Shown: positions 26,652 through 35,923, counted from the stretch's first letter. The stretch is DNA of 38,553 nt from Acidobacteriota bacterium (GCA_022573225.1 JACZUI010000022.1:1-38553); one strand, 5' to 3'. Notes: a model not told the origin generated them from the letters alone. Numbers and translations are program-made.

Positions 26652-27724
26652 GACAGACCTTTGCCGAGATCGATCTCTCCGCGATCCGGCACAACGCTTC
26701 AGCCTTTAGGGACCTGATCGCACCTTCGGAGCTATGCGCCGTGGTCAAGGCCGATGGTTACGGTCACGGCGATGTCCCGGTTGCCAACGCTGCGCTCGAT
26801 GCCGGTGCGACCAGGCTGGCGGTGGCGCTGGTCGAGGAGGGGATTCGGCTCCGCGAGGCCGGAGTTGATGTGCCGATCCTCATTCTCTCCGAGCCGGATC
26901 TTTCCTCGGCGACGGACATAGCCCAGTTTGATCTGACGCCGACCGTGTATTCGGTTCGGGCGATCGAGGGTCTGGATTCTGTGGGGACCGACATCAACGT
27001 CCATCTGAAGATCGACACCGGGATGCATCGAGTGGGAGCATCTCCCCAAATCGTCCACGATCTGGCAGAGGCCGTTGCCGACTCAAAACGGATCAAGGCC
27101 GAAGGAGTGTTCACCCATTTTCCTGTGGCCGACGAGGACCCTCGGTTCACCAACCAACAGATCGATGAATTCGAGTCGATCATCGCCGGGCTCGACATTC
27201 CGTTGGTCCACATGGCGAACACGGCCGGCGCTGTTCTCTTCCCCGATGCGAGGAGAGACTTCTGTCGGGTGGGCCTCGGGCTCTACGGGCTGCACCCTTG
27301 TGATGAGACCAGGGATGTCTTTGATCTCCGACCGGCGATGAAGATCCTCAGCCATGTCTCACATGTCCAGCAACTCGAGGTCGGCGCACGCCCCAGCTAC
27401 GGCAGGATCAAGGCCCTGGAGCGCGACTCGACGGTGGTTACGGTCCCGATCGGATACGCGGACGGCTATTCGCGGAGGCTCACCCGCTATGGATCTGTGC
27501 TGATCGGGGGGCAGCGGTTTCCCCTGGCCGGTGCGGTGACCATGGATCAGATCGTCGTTGACGTCGGAGACGCCGATGTTGAAATAGGCGACGAGGTGGT
27601 GCTGATGGGAAGCCAGGGTGGGGCCGAGATCTCGGCGGATGAGCTGGCCGAGACACTGGAGACGATCACTCATGAGATCGTGTGCAAGATTGGTGCCAGG
27701 GTGCCGAGGAGGTATGTCGGATGA
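26648..27724 (+). CDS. alr: Alanine racemase
   Basis: Alr interconverts L- and D-alanine for peptidoglycan. The 358-residue PLP enzyme has Lys34 in VVKADGYGHG, the KIDTGMHRVG motif, the catalytic Tyr in PIGYADGYSRR, and MDQIVVDVGD. The GTG start overlaps the nnr stop. Length is slightly below the common 370 but all motifs are present. Confidence 0.96.
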   Translation: MRQTFAEIDLSAIRHNASAFRDLIAPSELCAVVKADGYGHGDVPVANAALDAGATRLAVALVEEGIRLREAGVDVPILILSEPDLSSATDIAQFDLTPTVYSVRAIEGLDSVGTDINVHLKIDTGMHRVGASPQIVHDLAEAVADSKRIKAEGVFTHFPVADEDPRFTNQQIDEFESIIAGLDIPLVHMANTAGAVLFPDARRDFCRVGLGLYGLHPCDETRDVFDLRPAMKILSHVSHVQQLEVGARPSYGRIKALERDSTVVTVPIGYADGYSRRLTRYGSVLIGGQRFPLAGAVTMDQIVVDVGDADVEIGDEVVLMGSQGGAEISADELAETLETITHEIVCKIGARVPRRYVG

Positions 27725-28602
27725 ACCAGACCATCACCGCTGTGCCCGGCATCGAGGTGGGCCACTGGACCAACAGGGAGGCCATGACCGGTTGCACCGT
27801 GGTCGTCCTGCCCGAGCCGAACGTTGTGACTGCTGAGATTCGGGGTGCCGCTCCAGGCAGTCGGGAGACCGCCCTGCTCCAGCCGGGGATGCGGGTCGAG
27901 CACGCCCAGGCCATCCTCCTCAGTGGCGGAAGCGCTTTTGGCCTTGCAGCCGCCGACGGGGTCGTCCGTGGTCTGGAGGCCGACGGACGGGGCCACGACG
28001 CGGTTGTGGCCAAGGTGCCCATCGTCCCTGCCGCCGTGCTTTTCGATCTTTTTCCTGACTCGTCGATTCGCCCTGGTCCCGACGAGGGCGAGGCGGCCTA
28101 TCAGACGAGATCATCCGACCCGGTCGAATCCGGTTTGATCGGCGCAGGCACAGGCGCCACGGTGGCCAAGTGGCGAGGCTTCGAGCACATGCAGCCTGGT
28201 GGGCTTGGCACCGCTATCCGCACAGCCGGGACGGCGACGGTCGGAGCGCTCGTTGCGGTGAATGCCGTGGGCGATGTGTTCACCATTGATGGAGAGTCCC
28301 TGACAGGTGGCGATCATGAGCCCGGCCCGCCGGCCCTGATTCCCGAGGCGCTGACCAACACGACACTTGCGGTGGTTGCCACCGACGCCCGGCTCACACG
28401 CAACGAGCTCAGCCGGCTGGCGATTCGGGCTCAGGATTCGTTCTCGGTTTGCCTTCGTCCCACCCACACCAGATTGGATGGGGACATTGCGTTCGCGGTG
28501 TCCTGCGGCAGCGTCGAGGCGGATGTCGAAGCCCTTGCTGAGGCTGCATTCGGGGCCACAGCCGCCGCCATCGAGAACGCCGTCCGATCGTCCGCGGTCT
28601 GA
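27721..28602 (+). CDS. P1-family (S58-type) peptidase, DmpA/NylC-like
   Basis: The 293-residue protein belongs to the P1/S58 family of self-cleaving Ntn-fold aminopeptidases and amide hydrolases. Visible features are the N-terminal VPGIEVGHWTN, LSGGSAFGLAAADGV, GAGTGATVAKWRGFEHMQPG and the C-terminal LTNTTLAVVATDA. By analogy with NylC, autocleavage would fall between Asn213 and Thr214, making Thr214 the nucleophile; this is inference. The substrate is unknown. The ATG overlaps alr, so it is co-transcribed with a D-alanine enzyme and might act on peptide or amide linkages. Confidence 0.85.
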   Translation: MNQTITAVPGIEVGHWTNREAMTGCTVVVLPEPNVVTAEIRGAAPGSRETALLQPGMRVEHAQAILLSGGSAFGLAAADGVVRGLEADGRGHDAVVAKVPIVPAAVLFDLFPDSSIRPGPDEGEAAYQTRSSDPVESGLIGAGTGATVAKWRGFEHMQPGGLGTAIRTAGTATVGALVAVNAVGDVFTIDGESLTGGDHEPGPPALIPEALTNTTLAVVATDARLTRNELSRLAIRAQDSFSVCLRPTHTRLDGDIAFAVSCGSVEADVEALAEAAFGATAAAIENAVRSSAV

Positions 28603-28630
28603 CCCGCCGATTTGCCACAATGGGCTGCCC

Positions 28631-29257
28631 GTGAGCGAGTCGTCCCGTGTCCTGATCGAGCTGAGAGATCGTGCCCTGGTCTGTGTCGACTGCGGGCTGT
28701 CCGAGACCAGGACAAAGGTGGTCTTTGGTGTTGGGGATACGAGTGCAGGCTTGATGCTGGTCGGCGAAGCCCCCGGCAAGAACGAGGATCTCCAGGGAGA
28801 GCCGTTTGTCGGCGCGGCAGGCAAGCTCCTCGATCGCCTGCTTGCCGACGTGGGCCTGGAGCGGTCCGATGTCTACATCGCCAATGTCCTCAAGTGCCGC
28901 CCACCCGGCAATCGGGATCCACGTCCCAATGAGATCGACGCCTGCAAGGGATACCTGCGAGAGCAGATTCGTTTGGTCGACCCAACGGTGGTGATGACCC
29001 TGGGCAACTTCGCCACCAAGCTCCTTCTCAATACCGATGTCGGGATCACCCGTCTCCGCGGTCAGCAGCATGAGTGGTGGCTGGGAATCACCCTCATTCC
29101 CACCTTCCACCCGGCGGCGGCTCTGCGTGGTGGAGATCGCGTCACCAACCAGATGCGGGAGGATTTCGCGGTCGCCAGGTCGGTTCTCGATTCCGAGGCC
29201 CCGGATGAGGAGAAGGTCGAGACGGCGGAGACGGAGCAGATGGAGTTGTTTGGATGA
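28631..29257 (+). CDS. Uracil-DNA glycosylase, family 4 (Fe-S)
   Basis: Family 4 enzymes remove uracil from DNA and carry a [4Fe-4S] cluster. The 208-residue protein has the four expected ligands Cys18, Cys21, Cys89 and Cys105, the GEAPGKNEDLQGEPFVG active-site motif at residues 45-61, and the HPAA motif near the end. GTG 28631 begins at homology. The stop overlaps the tsaE ATG. Confidence 0.93.
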   Translation: MSESSRVLIELRDRALVCVDCGLSETRTKVVFGVGDTSAGLMLVGEAPGKNEDLQGEPFVGAAGKLLDRLLADVGLERSDVYIANVLKCRPPGNRDPRPNEIDACKGYLREQIRLVDPTVVMTLGNFATKLLLNTDVGITRLRGQQHEWWLGITLIPTFHPAAALRGGDRVTNQMREDFAVARSVLDSEAPDEEKVETAETEQMELFG

Positions 29258-29706
29258 TCGAGTTGCGCTGCCCTACCGAGGCCGACACCAGGGTGTCTGC
29301 CCGGAAACTGGCGGCCACCCTTCGACCCGGCGACGTGATCGTTCTCTCCGGTTCGCTTGGCGCGGGCAAGACCCTCTTCGTCTCAGGGCTTGCCACGGGC
29401 CTCGGTATCGAGGAGACGGTCGTCAGTCCGTCGTTTGTCCTGGTTCGGCAGTACGAGTCGGGATTCCTTCCTCTTGTCCATGTGGACGTCTATCGGCTGG
29501 GCTCGCTCAACGAGTTCGACGACCTCGACGTTTTCGAACTCGCATCCGAGGGTGTCCTCGTCATCGAGTGGGGAGACGCGATTGAGTCGACGCTTCCTGA
29601 CGAGTACCTGAAGATCGAGTTTGCCGTGGACGATGACGAGGTCAGGACTCTCACCGTTGTGGGGACGGGCAGCTGGGAAGATCGCGATCTGGAGGGGCTT
29701 TTGTGA
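29254..29706 (+). CDS. tsaE: tRNA threonylcarbamoyladenosine ATPase subunit TsaE
   Basis: TsaE is the ATPase that works with TsaB and TsaD to put t6A on position 37 of ANN-decoding tRNAs. The 150-residue protein has Walker A GSLGAGKT at residues 33-40, the switch-like TVVSPSFVLVRQY and HVDVYRLG, and the VIEWGD motif. It overlaps udg and tsaB by 4 nt each. Confidence 0.96.
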   Translation: MIELRCPTEADTRVSARKLAATLRPGDVIVLSGSLGAGKTLFVSGLATGLGIEETVVSPSFVLVRQYESGFLPLVHVDVYRLGSLNEFDDLDVFELASEGVLVIEWGDAIESTLPDEYLKIEFAVDDDEVRTLTVVGTGSWEDRDLEGLL

Positions 29707-30413
29707 AGTTCCTTGCCATAGAGACGGCAACTCCCGGGGCTTCGGTAGCCCTCGTCGAGGATGCCACCACACTCGCGGCGGCCTCTCGCATCGATCGGTT
29801 GGGTCATGCGACGTTTCTGGTTCCTGCCATCGATTTCTGTTTCCACCAGGTGGGATGGTCGCCATCAGATCTCGAGGCTGTGGTCGTCGATGTGGGGCCG
29901 GGTCTCTATACCGGCATCCGGGTCGGGCTGGCCACGGCCCAGGGCTTGGCTGCCGCCTTCGGTATCCCGGTGGTTCCGGCCGTGTCGGTGGATGCCCTGG
30001 CACTTGAGGCCAGAACCGGGCATCGGACAATATGGACTGTGGTGGATGTGAGACGGGGAGAATTCGCGATCGCCCGTTATCGGCCAGTTCCGGGTGGGGT
30101 GGTTCGTGACTCTTCCACCGAGCTCGTCAAGCCCGAGGTTCTCCGAGCCCAGATCGAGGCTCGCCCGGGTCAGAGCCTGGTGGTGGGAGATGTTGCCCAG
30201 TTGCCCGAAGGGTTGCTCAGCGGTTTGCACCGCGCCAAGATGGCCAAGCCCCGGTATCCATATGCGGTCGCCCTGGCGGAGGTGGGCAGGGGGAGGTACG
30301 AACGGGACTTGTACCCGGCGCCAGACGACGTGCGGCCGCTCTATCTGCGTGAGCCCGACGTCACCATCAACTGGGCCAAGATTCGACAGGAGGGGCCATG
30401 GGGGTCGGGCTGA
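29703..30413 (+). CDS. tsaB: t6A complex dimerisation subunit TsaB
   Basis: TsaB is the inactive ASKHA partner that dimerises with TsaD. The 236-residue protein begins MKFLAIETATPGASVAL and has GHATFLVPAI and VVDVGPGLYTGIRVGLATAQ, the family core. It has no HxxxH metal site, as expected. GTG 29703 overlaps tsaE. The 3' end overlaps rimI by 16 nt. Confidence 0.95.
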   Translation: MKFLAIETATPGASVALVEDATTLAAASRIDRLGHATFLVPAIDFCFHQVGWSPSDLEAVVVDVGPGLYTGIRVGLATAQGLAAAFGIPVVPAVSVDALALEARTGHRTIWTVVDVRRGEFAIARYRPVPGGVVRDSSTELVKPEVLRAQIEARPGQSLVVGDVAQLPEGLLSGLHRAKMAKPRYPYAVALAEVGRGRYERDLYPAPDDVRPLYLREPDVTINWAKIRQEGPWGSG

Positions 30414-30901
30414 TGGTCGAGATCAGACCGTTCGAGGTCGACGACATACCGGCGGTCGCCGCCTTGGAGGCGGCCAACCAGCCCCAACCGTGGACCGAGG
30501 GGATCCTCGAGGACGAACTCGCCGCCGAGAACCGCTCCTACCTGATTGCTGAAGACGAAGGCGCTTTCGGCCTTGCCGGCGTCATCGGCTTTGCCGGCGT
30601 CATGGTGGTGGGTGAGGAGGCGCACGTTACCAATCTGCTCGTGGCCGAGGAGGACCGTCGCCGAGGGGTGGGCAAGGTCCTGATGCTCGGTCTCGTCGAC
30701 GCCGCGCTGGAGATGGGGGCCCGGCATCTCACTCTGGAGGTTCGTTCGAAGAATGAAGCTGCCCGCTCGTTCTACGCCCATTTCGGCTTGGCCCCGATTG
30801 GGGTTCGAAAGGGTTACTACGGCGATGATGATGCCCTGATCATGTGGGTCCACGACATCGACTCCGAGACGTATGCCCAGGGATTGGAGGCAATCCGATG
30901 A
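30398..30901 (+). CDS. rimI: Ribosomal protein S18-alanine N-acetyltransferase
   Basis: A 167-residue GNAT acetyltransferase. The CoA-binding signature RRRGVGKVLM and the C-terminal NEAARSFYAHFGLAPIGVRKGYY match RimI. RimI acetylates the N-terminus of S18 and often lies between tsaB and tsaD, as here. ATG 30398 has an AGGAGG just upstream; ATG 30413 (TGATG with tsaB) is an alternative. It carries an 18-nt in-frame duplication in the strand before the acceptor-binding region. Confidence 0.92.
   Translation: MGVGLMVEIRPFEVDDIPAVAALEAANQPQPWTEGILEDELAAENRSYLIAEDEGAFGLAGVIGFAGVMVVGEEAHVTNLLVAEEDRRRGVGKVLMLGLVDAALEMGARHLTLEVRSKNEAARSFYAHFGLAPIGVRKGYYGDDDALIMWVHDIDSETYAQGLEAIR
30569..30604 (+). 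repeat. 18-nt in-frame tandem duplication in rimI
   Basis: Units 30569-30586 and 30587-30604 (GGCCTTGCCGGCGTCATC and GGCTTTGCCGGCGTCATG) differ at two bases and encode GLAGVI and GFAGVM. This lengthens a core beta-strand or its loop. Confidence 0.85.
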
Positions 30902-31902
30902 ACCCGACGGTCCTCGCCTTCGAAACCTCATGCGACGAGACCGCCGTCGCTGTGGTCAGAGGAACCGAAGCATTGTCGAATGTGTTGTCATCTCAGGTCG
31001 ACCTTCACGCGAGGTTCGGGGGGGTGGTTCCAGAAGTCGCCGCAAGAGCCCATGTCGAGTCGATCAGGTCACTGACGCATCAGGCTTTGAACGAAGCCGG
31101 GGTCCACCCGGCGGATCTCGATGGGATAGCAGCAACGGTCGGGCCCGGGCTGGTCGGGGCGCTGCTGGTGGGGCATTCATTCGCCAAGGCAACCGCATGG
31201 GCGCGACAGCTTCCGTTCGTGGGGATCGACCACATGGAAGGGCATCTGATGGCCCCTCGCCTCCAGTTCGATGACTTTGCGCCTCCCGCCATTGCGCTAC
31301 TCGCCTCGGGGGGCCACTCCCAGATCGTCCATGTCCGCGACTGGGGTGACTACGAGGTCCTAGGCCATACCATTGATGACGCTGCCGGGGAGGCCTTCGA
31401 CAAACTGGCACGGGTGATGGGTCTCGGGTTCCCCGGCGGGCCGGCGATGGACGCCGCGTCCGATGGTGGCGACCCCGCGGCAGTGGCTTTTCCCCGGGCC
31501 TTGCCCGACCGTCCGTTCCACTTCTCCTTTTCCGGTCTCAAGACGTCGGTGGTGACCTACATCAACAAGGCGCAGAAGAGCGGTGACCTCCCGCCCCTGG
31601 CCGATGTGGCTGCGTCGATCCAGGAGGCCATCGTCGACGTGCTGGTCAACAAGACCTTCAAGGCTGTCGATGAGACCGGCGCCCGCGTGGTGGGCGGCGG
31701 GGGAGGTGTCCTCGCCAACCGGCGTCTGCGCCACCGATTCGCGGAGGAAGCCGACAAGCGAGGAGTGCAGGTTGCGTTGCCCGACCCCGTCCTGTGCACC
31801 GACAACGCCGCCATGATCGGGGTGGCGGGCGCCCACTGGCTCTCCCACGGCCGCATCAGCGATTGGGCCGAAAACGTTGACCCCGGCCTAGCCCTTACCT
31901 GA
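30898..31902 (+). CDS. tsaD: tRNA threonylcarbamoyltransferase TsaD
   Basis: TsaD transfers the threonylcarbamoyl group to A37 of tRNA. The 334-residue protein begins MNPTVLAFETSCDETAVAVV, has the metal-binding His112 and His116 in DHMEGHL, then LLASGGHSQIV and GEAFDKLARVMGLGFPGGP. ATG 30898 overlaps the rimI stop and is where homology starts. The last eight codons lie inside the first copy of a 74-bp tandem repeat that continues past the stop. Confidence 0.96.
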   Translation: MNPTVLAFETSCDETAVAVVRGTEALSNVLSSQVDLHARFGGVVPEVAARAHVESIRSLTHQALNEAGVHPADLDGIAATVGPGLVGALLVGHSFAKATAWARQLPFVGIDHMEGHLMAPRLQFDDFAPPAIALLASGGHSQIVHVRDWGDYEVLGHTIDDAAGEAFDKLARVMGLGFPGGPAMDAASDGGDPAAVAFPRALPDRPFHFSFSGLKTSVVTYINKAQKSGDLPPLADVAASIQEAIVDVLVNKTFKAVDETGARVVGGGGGVLANRRLRHRFAEEADKRGVQVALPDPVLCTDNAAMIGVAGAHWLSHGRISDWAENVDPGLALT

Positions 31903-32040
31903 GGTTTGTGGCGCCACTATTGGCGCCATAGTCGCGGGGAAAAGCAATAATCGATCCCGGCCTAGCCCTTACCTGAGGTTCGTGGCGCCACTACTGGCGC
32001 CATAGTCGCGGAGAAAGGCGATAATCAACCTCGGCCTAAC
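31881..32040 (+). repeat. 74-bp tandem repeat over the tsaD 3' end
   Basis: Two full 74-nt units (31881-31954 and 31955-32028) and the first dozen bases of a third (from 32029) stand in tandem. The first includes the last codons and stop of tsaD; the next copies that stretch after the stop. Each unit contains TGGCGCCA, four bases, then TGGCGCCA, a perfect 8-bp hairpin (31909-31928, 31983-32002). It may act as a terminator or mRNA end. The rest of the gap, 32041-32138, holds only a small TGAGTC/GACTCA inverted repeat at 32114-32130. Confidence 0.9.
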
Positions 32041-32138
32041 CGAACGCTGGTAAATCCTGAGCTATGGCGTCGAAATCTGCACACGCTCGGTCCCAGGACG
32101 GATGATTCAACCTTGAGTCTCCTCGACTCAGATCTGAC

Positions 32139-32165
32139 TTAGCACTCGTCGCCATGGAGTGCTAA
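32139..32165 (+). promoter_or_regulatory. CIRCE operator 1 (perfect)
   Basis: TTAGCACTC, a 9-nt spacer, then GAGTGCTAA match the CIRCE consensus exactly. CIRCE is the binding site of the heat-shock repressor HrcA. It lies about 125 nt before groES. A possible promoter, TTAGCA with TAAGGT 18 nt later, would sit on it; that is weak. Confidence 0.95.
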
Positions 32166-32172
32166 GGTCGCG

Positions 32173-32199
32173 TTAGCAGTCGAATTCTACGAGTGCTAA
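32173..32199 (+). promoter_or_regulatory. CIRCE operator 2 (one mismatch)
   Basis: TTAGCAGTC, 9 nt, then GAGTGCTAA: the same operator with one base changed in the left arm, centred 34 bp after the first. Two tandem CIRCE sites before groESL are typical of actinobacteria and suggest tight HrcA control. Confidence 0.93.
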
Positions 32200-32290
32200 C
32201 AAGAGAGGGTCATCACCAACCAGTGCATGTACAAATGCGCTGCGCGAATGGTCCCAAAGTATAGGAAGAGCTTCAAGGAGGAGCTAAAGA

Positions 32291-32581
32291 ATGACGCTTC
32301 AACCGCTCGGTGATCGAGTGGTGGTCAAGTCCGACGACGACGGTGAGTCACTTACCGCGTCCGGGCTGGTCATCCCCGACACCGCCAAGGAAAAGCCACA
32401 GATTGGCGAAGTCATCGCTATCGGCCCTGGTGGCCGCGACGATGATGGCGACCGCATCCCGATGGATGTTTCTGTTGGCGACAAAGTCCTCTATTCGAAA
32501 TTCGCCGGCACCGAGATCAAGCTGGACTCCGACGAGTACCTCGTCCTGTCCGAGCGTGATCTTTTGGCCGTGGTCATTTGA
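32291..32581 (+). CDS. groES: Co-chaperonin GroES
   Basis: The 96-residue GroES caps the GroEL ring. It begins [17 protein letters not shown] and has the mobile loop ([18 protein letters not shown]) and the roof and core [18 protein letters not shown]. An AGGAGG ribosome-binding site precedes ATG 32291. It is followed by groEL after 15 nt and regulated through the CIRCE pair. Confidence 0.97.
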   Translation: MTLQPLGDRVVVKSDDDGESLTASGLVIPDTAKEKPQIGEVIAIGPGGRDDDGDRIPMDVSVGDKVLYSKFAGTEIKLDSDEYLVLSERDLLAVVI

Positions 32582-32593
32582 GGAGCTGATTAA

Positions 32594-34237
<1,644 letters not shown>

Positions 34238-34257
34238 GTCCCACCTCATTGATTCGC

Positions 34258-34289
34258 AGGAAGGGGGCCCCTTCGTGGGCCCCCTTCCT
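34258..34289 (+). terminator. Intrinsic terminator after groEL
   Basis: AGGAAGGGGGCCC (34258-34270), a 6-nt loop CTTCGT and GGGCCCCCTTCCT (34277-34289) form a perfect 13-bp stem. The following CATTCTTGGTGTT is moderately T-rich. It closes the groESL operon. Confidence 0.9.
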
Positions 34290-34300
34290 CATTCTTGGTG

Positions 34301-34336
34301 TTACCTCAGGTACGCGGCGCCACATCTGGCGCTATA
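34301..34336 (+). repeat. Diverged copy of the tsaD-downstream hairpin repeat
   Basis: Bases 34301-34336 match 30 of 36 positions of the core of the 74-bp repeat (31970-32005), including GGCGCCAC and TGGCGC. The repeat therefore stands on both sides of groESL. Confidence 0.75.
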
Positions 34337-34439
34337 CGAGGTCAGTATTTCCCTCCATGTGTTGGAGTGGTTACTCAGTCGAAATCTCTCATCTATTTGT
34401 TTGAGAAGTAGCGGACATGGCGGACAGTGGTCTAGCTCA

Positions 34440-34613
34440 TCAGGCCAATCCGATCCCGACGTACTCCCGTTTGCGGGGTGCGCCGGAGCCTCGTACGACT
34501 TCGAGGTTGTGGATCACCGCTCTGAGCTTCCCCAGGAAGCCGTTCTTCGACCCAGCGATGTGGCCGTTGGCCTGACACCAGTCGCCCAACTCCTCCGGTG
34601 ACGACCACCACAT
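34440..34613 (-). CDS. Small unrecognised ORF (57 aa), possible gene fragment
   Basis: On the minus strand an ATG at 34613 opens 57 codons ending at 34440. The protein reads naturally (EELGDWCQANGHIAGSKNG, then KLRAVIHNLEVVRGSGAPRK) and may be the C-terminal part of a larger protein, but I do not recognise it. Its start overlaps the plus-strand lamin-tail ORF, so both cannot be intact genes; the region is probably a junction of gene remnants. The rest of the 360-nt stretch 34238-34597 holds the terminator and the hairpin repeat. Confidence 0.35.
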   Translation of the reverse strand: MWWSSPEELGDWCQANGHIAGSKNGFLGKLRAVIHNLEVVRGSGAPRKREYVGIGLA

Positions 34614-34984
34614 CGTCGACGTCTACAACGGTGGTCGAAGGCGATGCAGACGTCGTGATCGCCAACATCGTCTACGACGCACCCGGCAACGACGTCGTCT
34701 ACAACGACTCCGAGTATGTGGTCCTCTCCAACACAGGCACCGGAACCGCTGACGTTGGAGGCTGGTGGCTGGTCGACATCGCCGACCATCGGATCACCAT
34801 CCCATCCGGCTACGCCATCGCGCCGGGAGGGACGCTCAGGGTGTACACCGGACCCGGCGACTCCACTACGGACCGGTACTTCGCAGGGCGTGGTCAGGCC
34901 ATCTGGAACAACTCCGGGGGAGACACCGCCACCCTCCTCGACGACTCCGGGGAGACCGTCGACACTTACTCCTACTCGTCATAG
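34598..34984 (+). CDS. Lamin-tail-domain (LTD) protein, probably truncated
   Basis: The frame gives 128 residues starting with a Thr/Ser linker (TTTTSSTSTTVVEG) and then one LTD beta-sandwich: DVVIANIVYDAPGNDVVYND, EYVVLSNTGTGTADVGGWWL and GGTLRVYTGPGD. LTDs occur at the C-terminus of secreted or cell-surface nucleases and hydrolases in actinobacteria. There is no signal peptide or catalytic domain. The frame is open back to 34526 without a good start, so it looks like the tail end of a lost larger gene. GTG 34598 is arbitrary. Confidence 0.55.
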   Translation: MTTTTSSTSTTVVEGDADVVIANIVYDAPGNDVVYNDSEYVVLSNTGTGTADVGGWWLVDIADHRITIPSGYAIAPGGTLRVYTGPGDSTTDRYFAGRGQAIWNNSGGDTATLLDDSGETVDTYSYSS

Positions 34985-35009
34985 GAATTCGGCTTGGACT
35001 GGCCGGTCA

Positions 35010-35037
35010 GCCGCCCATAAGTGCCGTTATGTGCGGC
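35010..35037 (+). repeat. dif-like recombination site, copy 1
   Basis: Left arm GCCGCCCATAA, central hexamer GTGCCG, right arm TTATGTGCGGC. The 11-6-11 layout with CATAA and TTATG inner ends is that of Xer/dif sites. It lies 77 nt past the stop of the pilin-like minus-strand gene. Confidence 0.8.
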
Positions 35038-35113
35038 TCTCGCGACGCCTCGATCTCTGCTTAGTCCTACTTCTCGATAGCGATCGGCTCGGTCCCGGTC
35101 TCAGAAGACGGCC

Positions 35114-35302
35114 CTACCGTGGAGAGTGGTGGGCAACAGGCTCGAACGATTGGGACGAGGTCGGTATCAGGCTCCTCATGGTTATCAGACTGGTGATTGC
35201 AACCAGAACGACGAGCAGCGCATATCCAACGAGTACAAGAACGATGAGCAGCGCATATCCAACGAGTGCTACACCTTCGGGGCTCTCTACTGCCGTCCTC
35301 AT
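35114..35302 (-). CDS. Small Flp-pilin-like membrane protein with duplicated helix
   Basis: The 62-residue frame begins MRTAVESPEGVALVGYALL; its hydrophobic part resembles Flp/Fap type IVb pilins (pattern GxxLVEYALLxVLxxI), but the conserved Glu is Gly here. The segment VGYALLIVLVL is repeated as VGYALLVVLVA, a 33-nt tandem duplication, giving one long hydrophobic stretch. ATG 35302 is chosen; an in-frame upstream extension crosses the leader hairpin and is unlikely. It is followed by dif-like copy 1. Function is uncertain; it may be a decayed pilin. Confidence 0.45.
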   Translation of the reverse strand: MRTAVESPEGVALVGYALLIVLVLVGYALLVVLVAITSLITMRSLIPTSSQSFEPVAHHSPR

Positions 35303-35323
35303 GACTAAACATCGGTGGCGATG

Positions 35324-35350
35324 GGCCTTTCGGACATAGGACGAAAGGCC
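35324..35350 (-). promoter_or_regulatory. Leader hairpin upstream of the pilin-like gene
   Basis: GGCCTTTCG (35324-35332) and CGAAAGGCC (35342-35350) form a perfect 9-bp stem with a 9-nt loop (TCCTATGTC on the minus strand). A second small stem GGTC/GACC lies at 35353-35364. Both fall in the presumed 5' leader of the minus-strand gene starting at 35302. It could be a structured cis-regulatory RNA; I cannot name the class. Confidence 0.5.
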
Positions 35351-35407
35351 GGGGTCTCTCGACCTAGAGATCTCCGGATATGGGACCAGTCCGCGAGGGC
35401 CCTGGCG

Positions 35408-35435
35408 AGTGCCCATAAGTGCCGTTATGTGCGGA
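35408..35435 (+). repeat. dif-like recombination site, copy 2
   Basis: Left arm AGTGCCCATAA, centre GTGCCG, right arm TTATGTGCGGA. Same orientation as copy 1, 398 bp away. It lies after the stop of the minus-strand RAM-domain gene. Confidence 0.8.
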
Positions 35436-35563
35436 TCGCGTGGAGCCGTTCCGGTGTGATTTCCTTTCCGAGACGCCGGTCGGCAATCAGGTGGAAAGCC
35501 CTGTTACTCCATTCTGAGGGCGACCGCTGTCGGTCGCTGCGGATCGGGCTGGGCGGTTTACCT

Positions 35564-35797
35564 TCAGAGATGCACGACTGGGCACGTCAGGGTGCGCACG
35601 ATACCGTCGACCGCCTGAATCTCGGAGACGATGAGCATTCCTATCGAGTCCAAATCCACGTCGGTGACGCGTGCTACCACGTCGTAGGGTCCGGTCACGA
35701 CGTCCGCGTTACTAACACCGGCGATCTGTCTTACGCTGGCAGCAACCTCGGCCATCAGCCCAATCTCGGTCTGGATGAGAACGAATGCGTCGATCAT
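35564..35797 (-). CDS. Stand-alone Lrp/AsnC ligand-binding (RAM) domain protein
   Basis: The 77-residue product MIDAFVLIQTEIGLMAEVAA... is a single RAM domain, the effector-binding half of Lrp/AsnC regulators, without a DNA-binding domain. ADVVTGPYDVVARVTDVDLD and GIVRTLTCPVVHL are typical. Such proteins form ring-like oligomers that bind amino acids; the partner here is unknown. ATG 35797 is used; upstream codons in frame are not homologous. A 6-bp hairpin GCGACC/GGTCGC (35520-35537) lies beyond its stop. Confidence 0.85.
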   Translation of the reverse strand: MIDAFVLIQTEIGLMAEVAASVRQIAGVSNADVVTGPYDVVARVTDVDLDSIGMLIVSEIQAVDGIVRTLTCPVVHL

Positions 35798-35895
35798 GTC
35801 TGTCTCTCGACCAGGGGGCTCTGACTCAACCGTAGCCGAGTCGAAAACGGTTTCGACTGAGTCTCGGACTGCCAGCCCCCTCGACCGTCCCACGG

Positions 35896-35923
35896 CCCAC
35901 GCATAAGTGCCGTTATGTGCGCG
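35896..35923 (+). repeat. dif-like recombination site, copy 3
   Basis: Left arm CCCACGCATAA, centre GTGCCG, right arm TTATGTGCGCG. It is 488 bp from copy 2 and touches the stop codon of the sensor-domain gene (35924). The outer arm bases vary most; the inner CATAA-6-TTATG is invariant. Confidence 0.75.

Noticed and set aside
31903-32138. tRNA gene before groES
   Set aside because: No cloverleaf or GTTC-type T-arm found; the stretch is repeats and a small inverted repeat.
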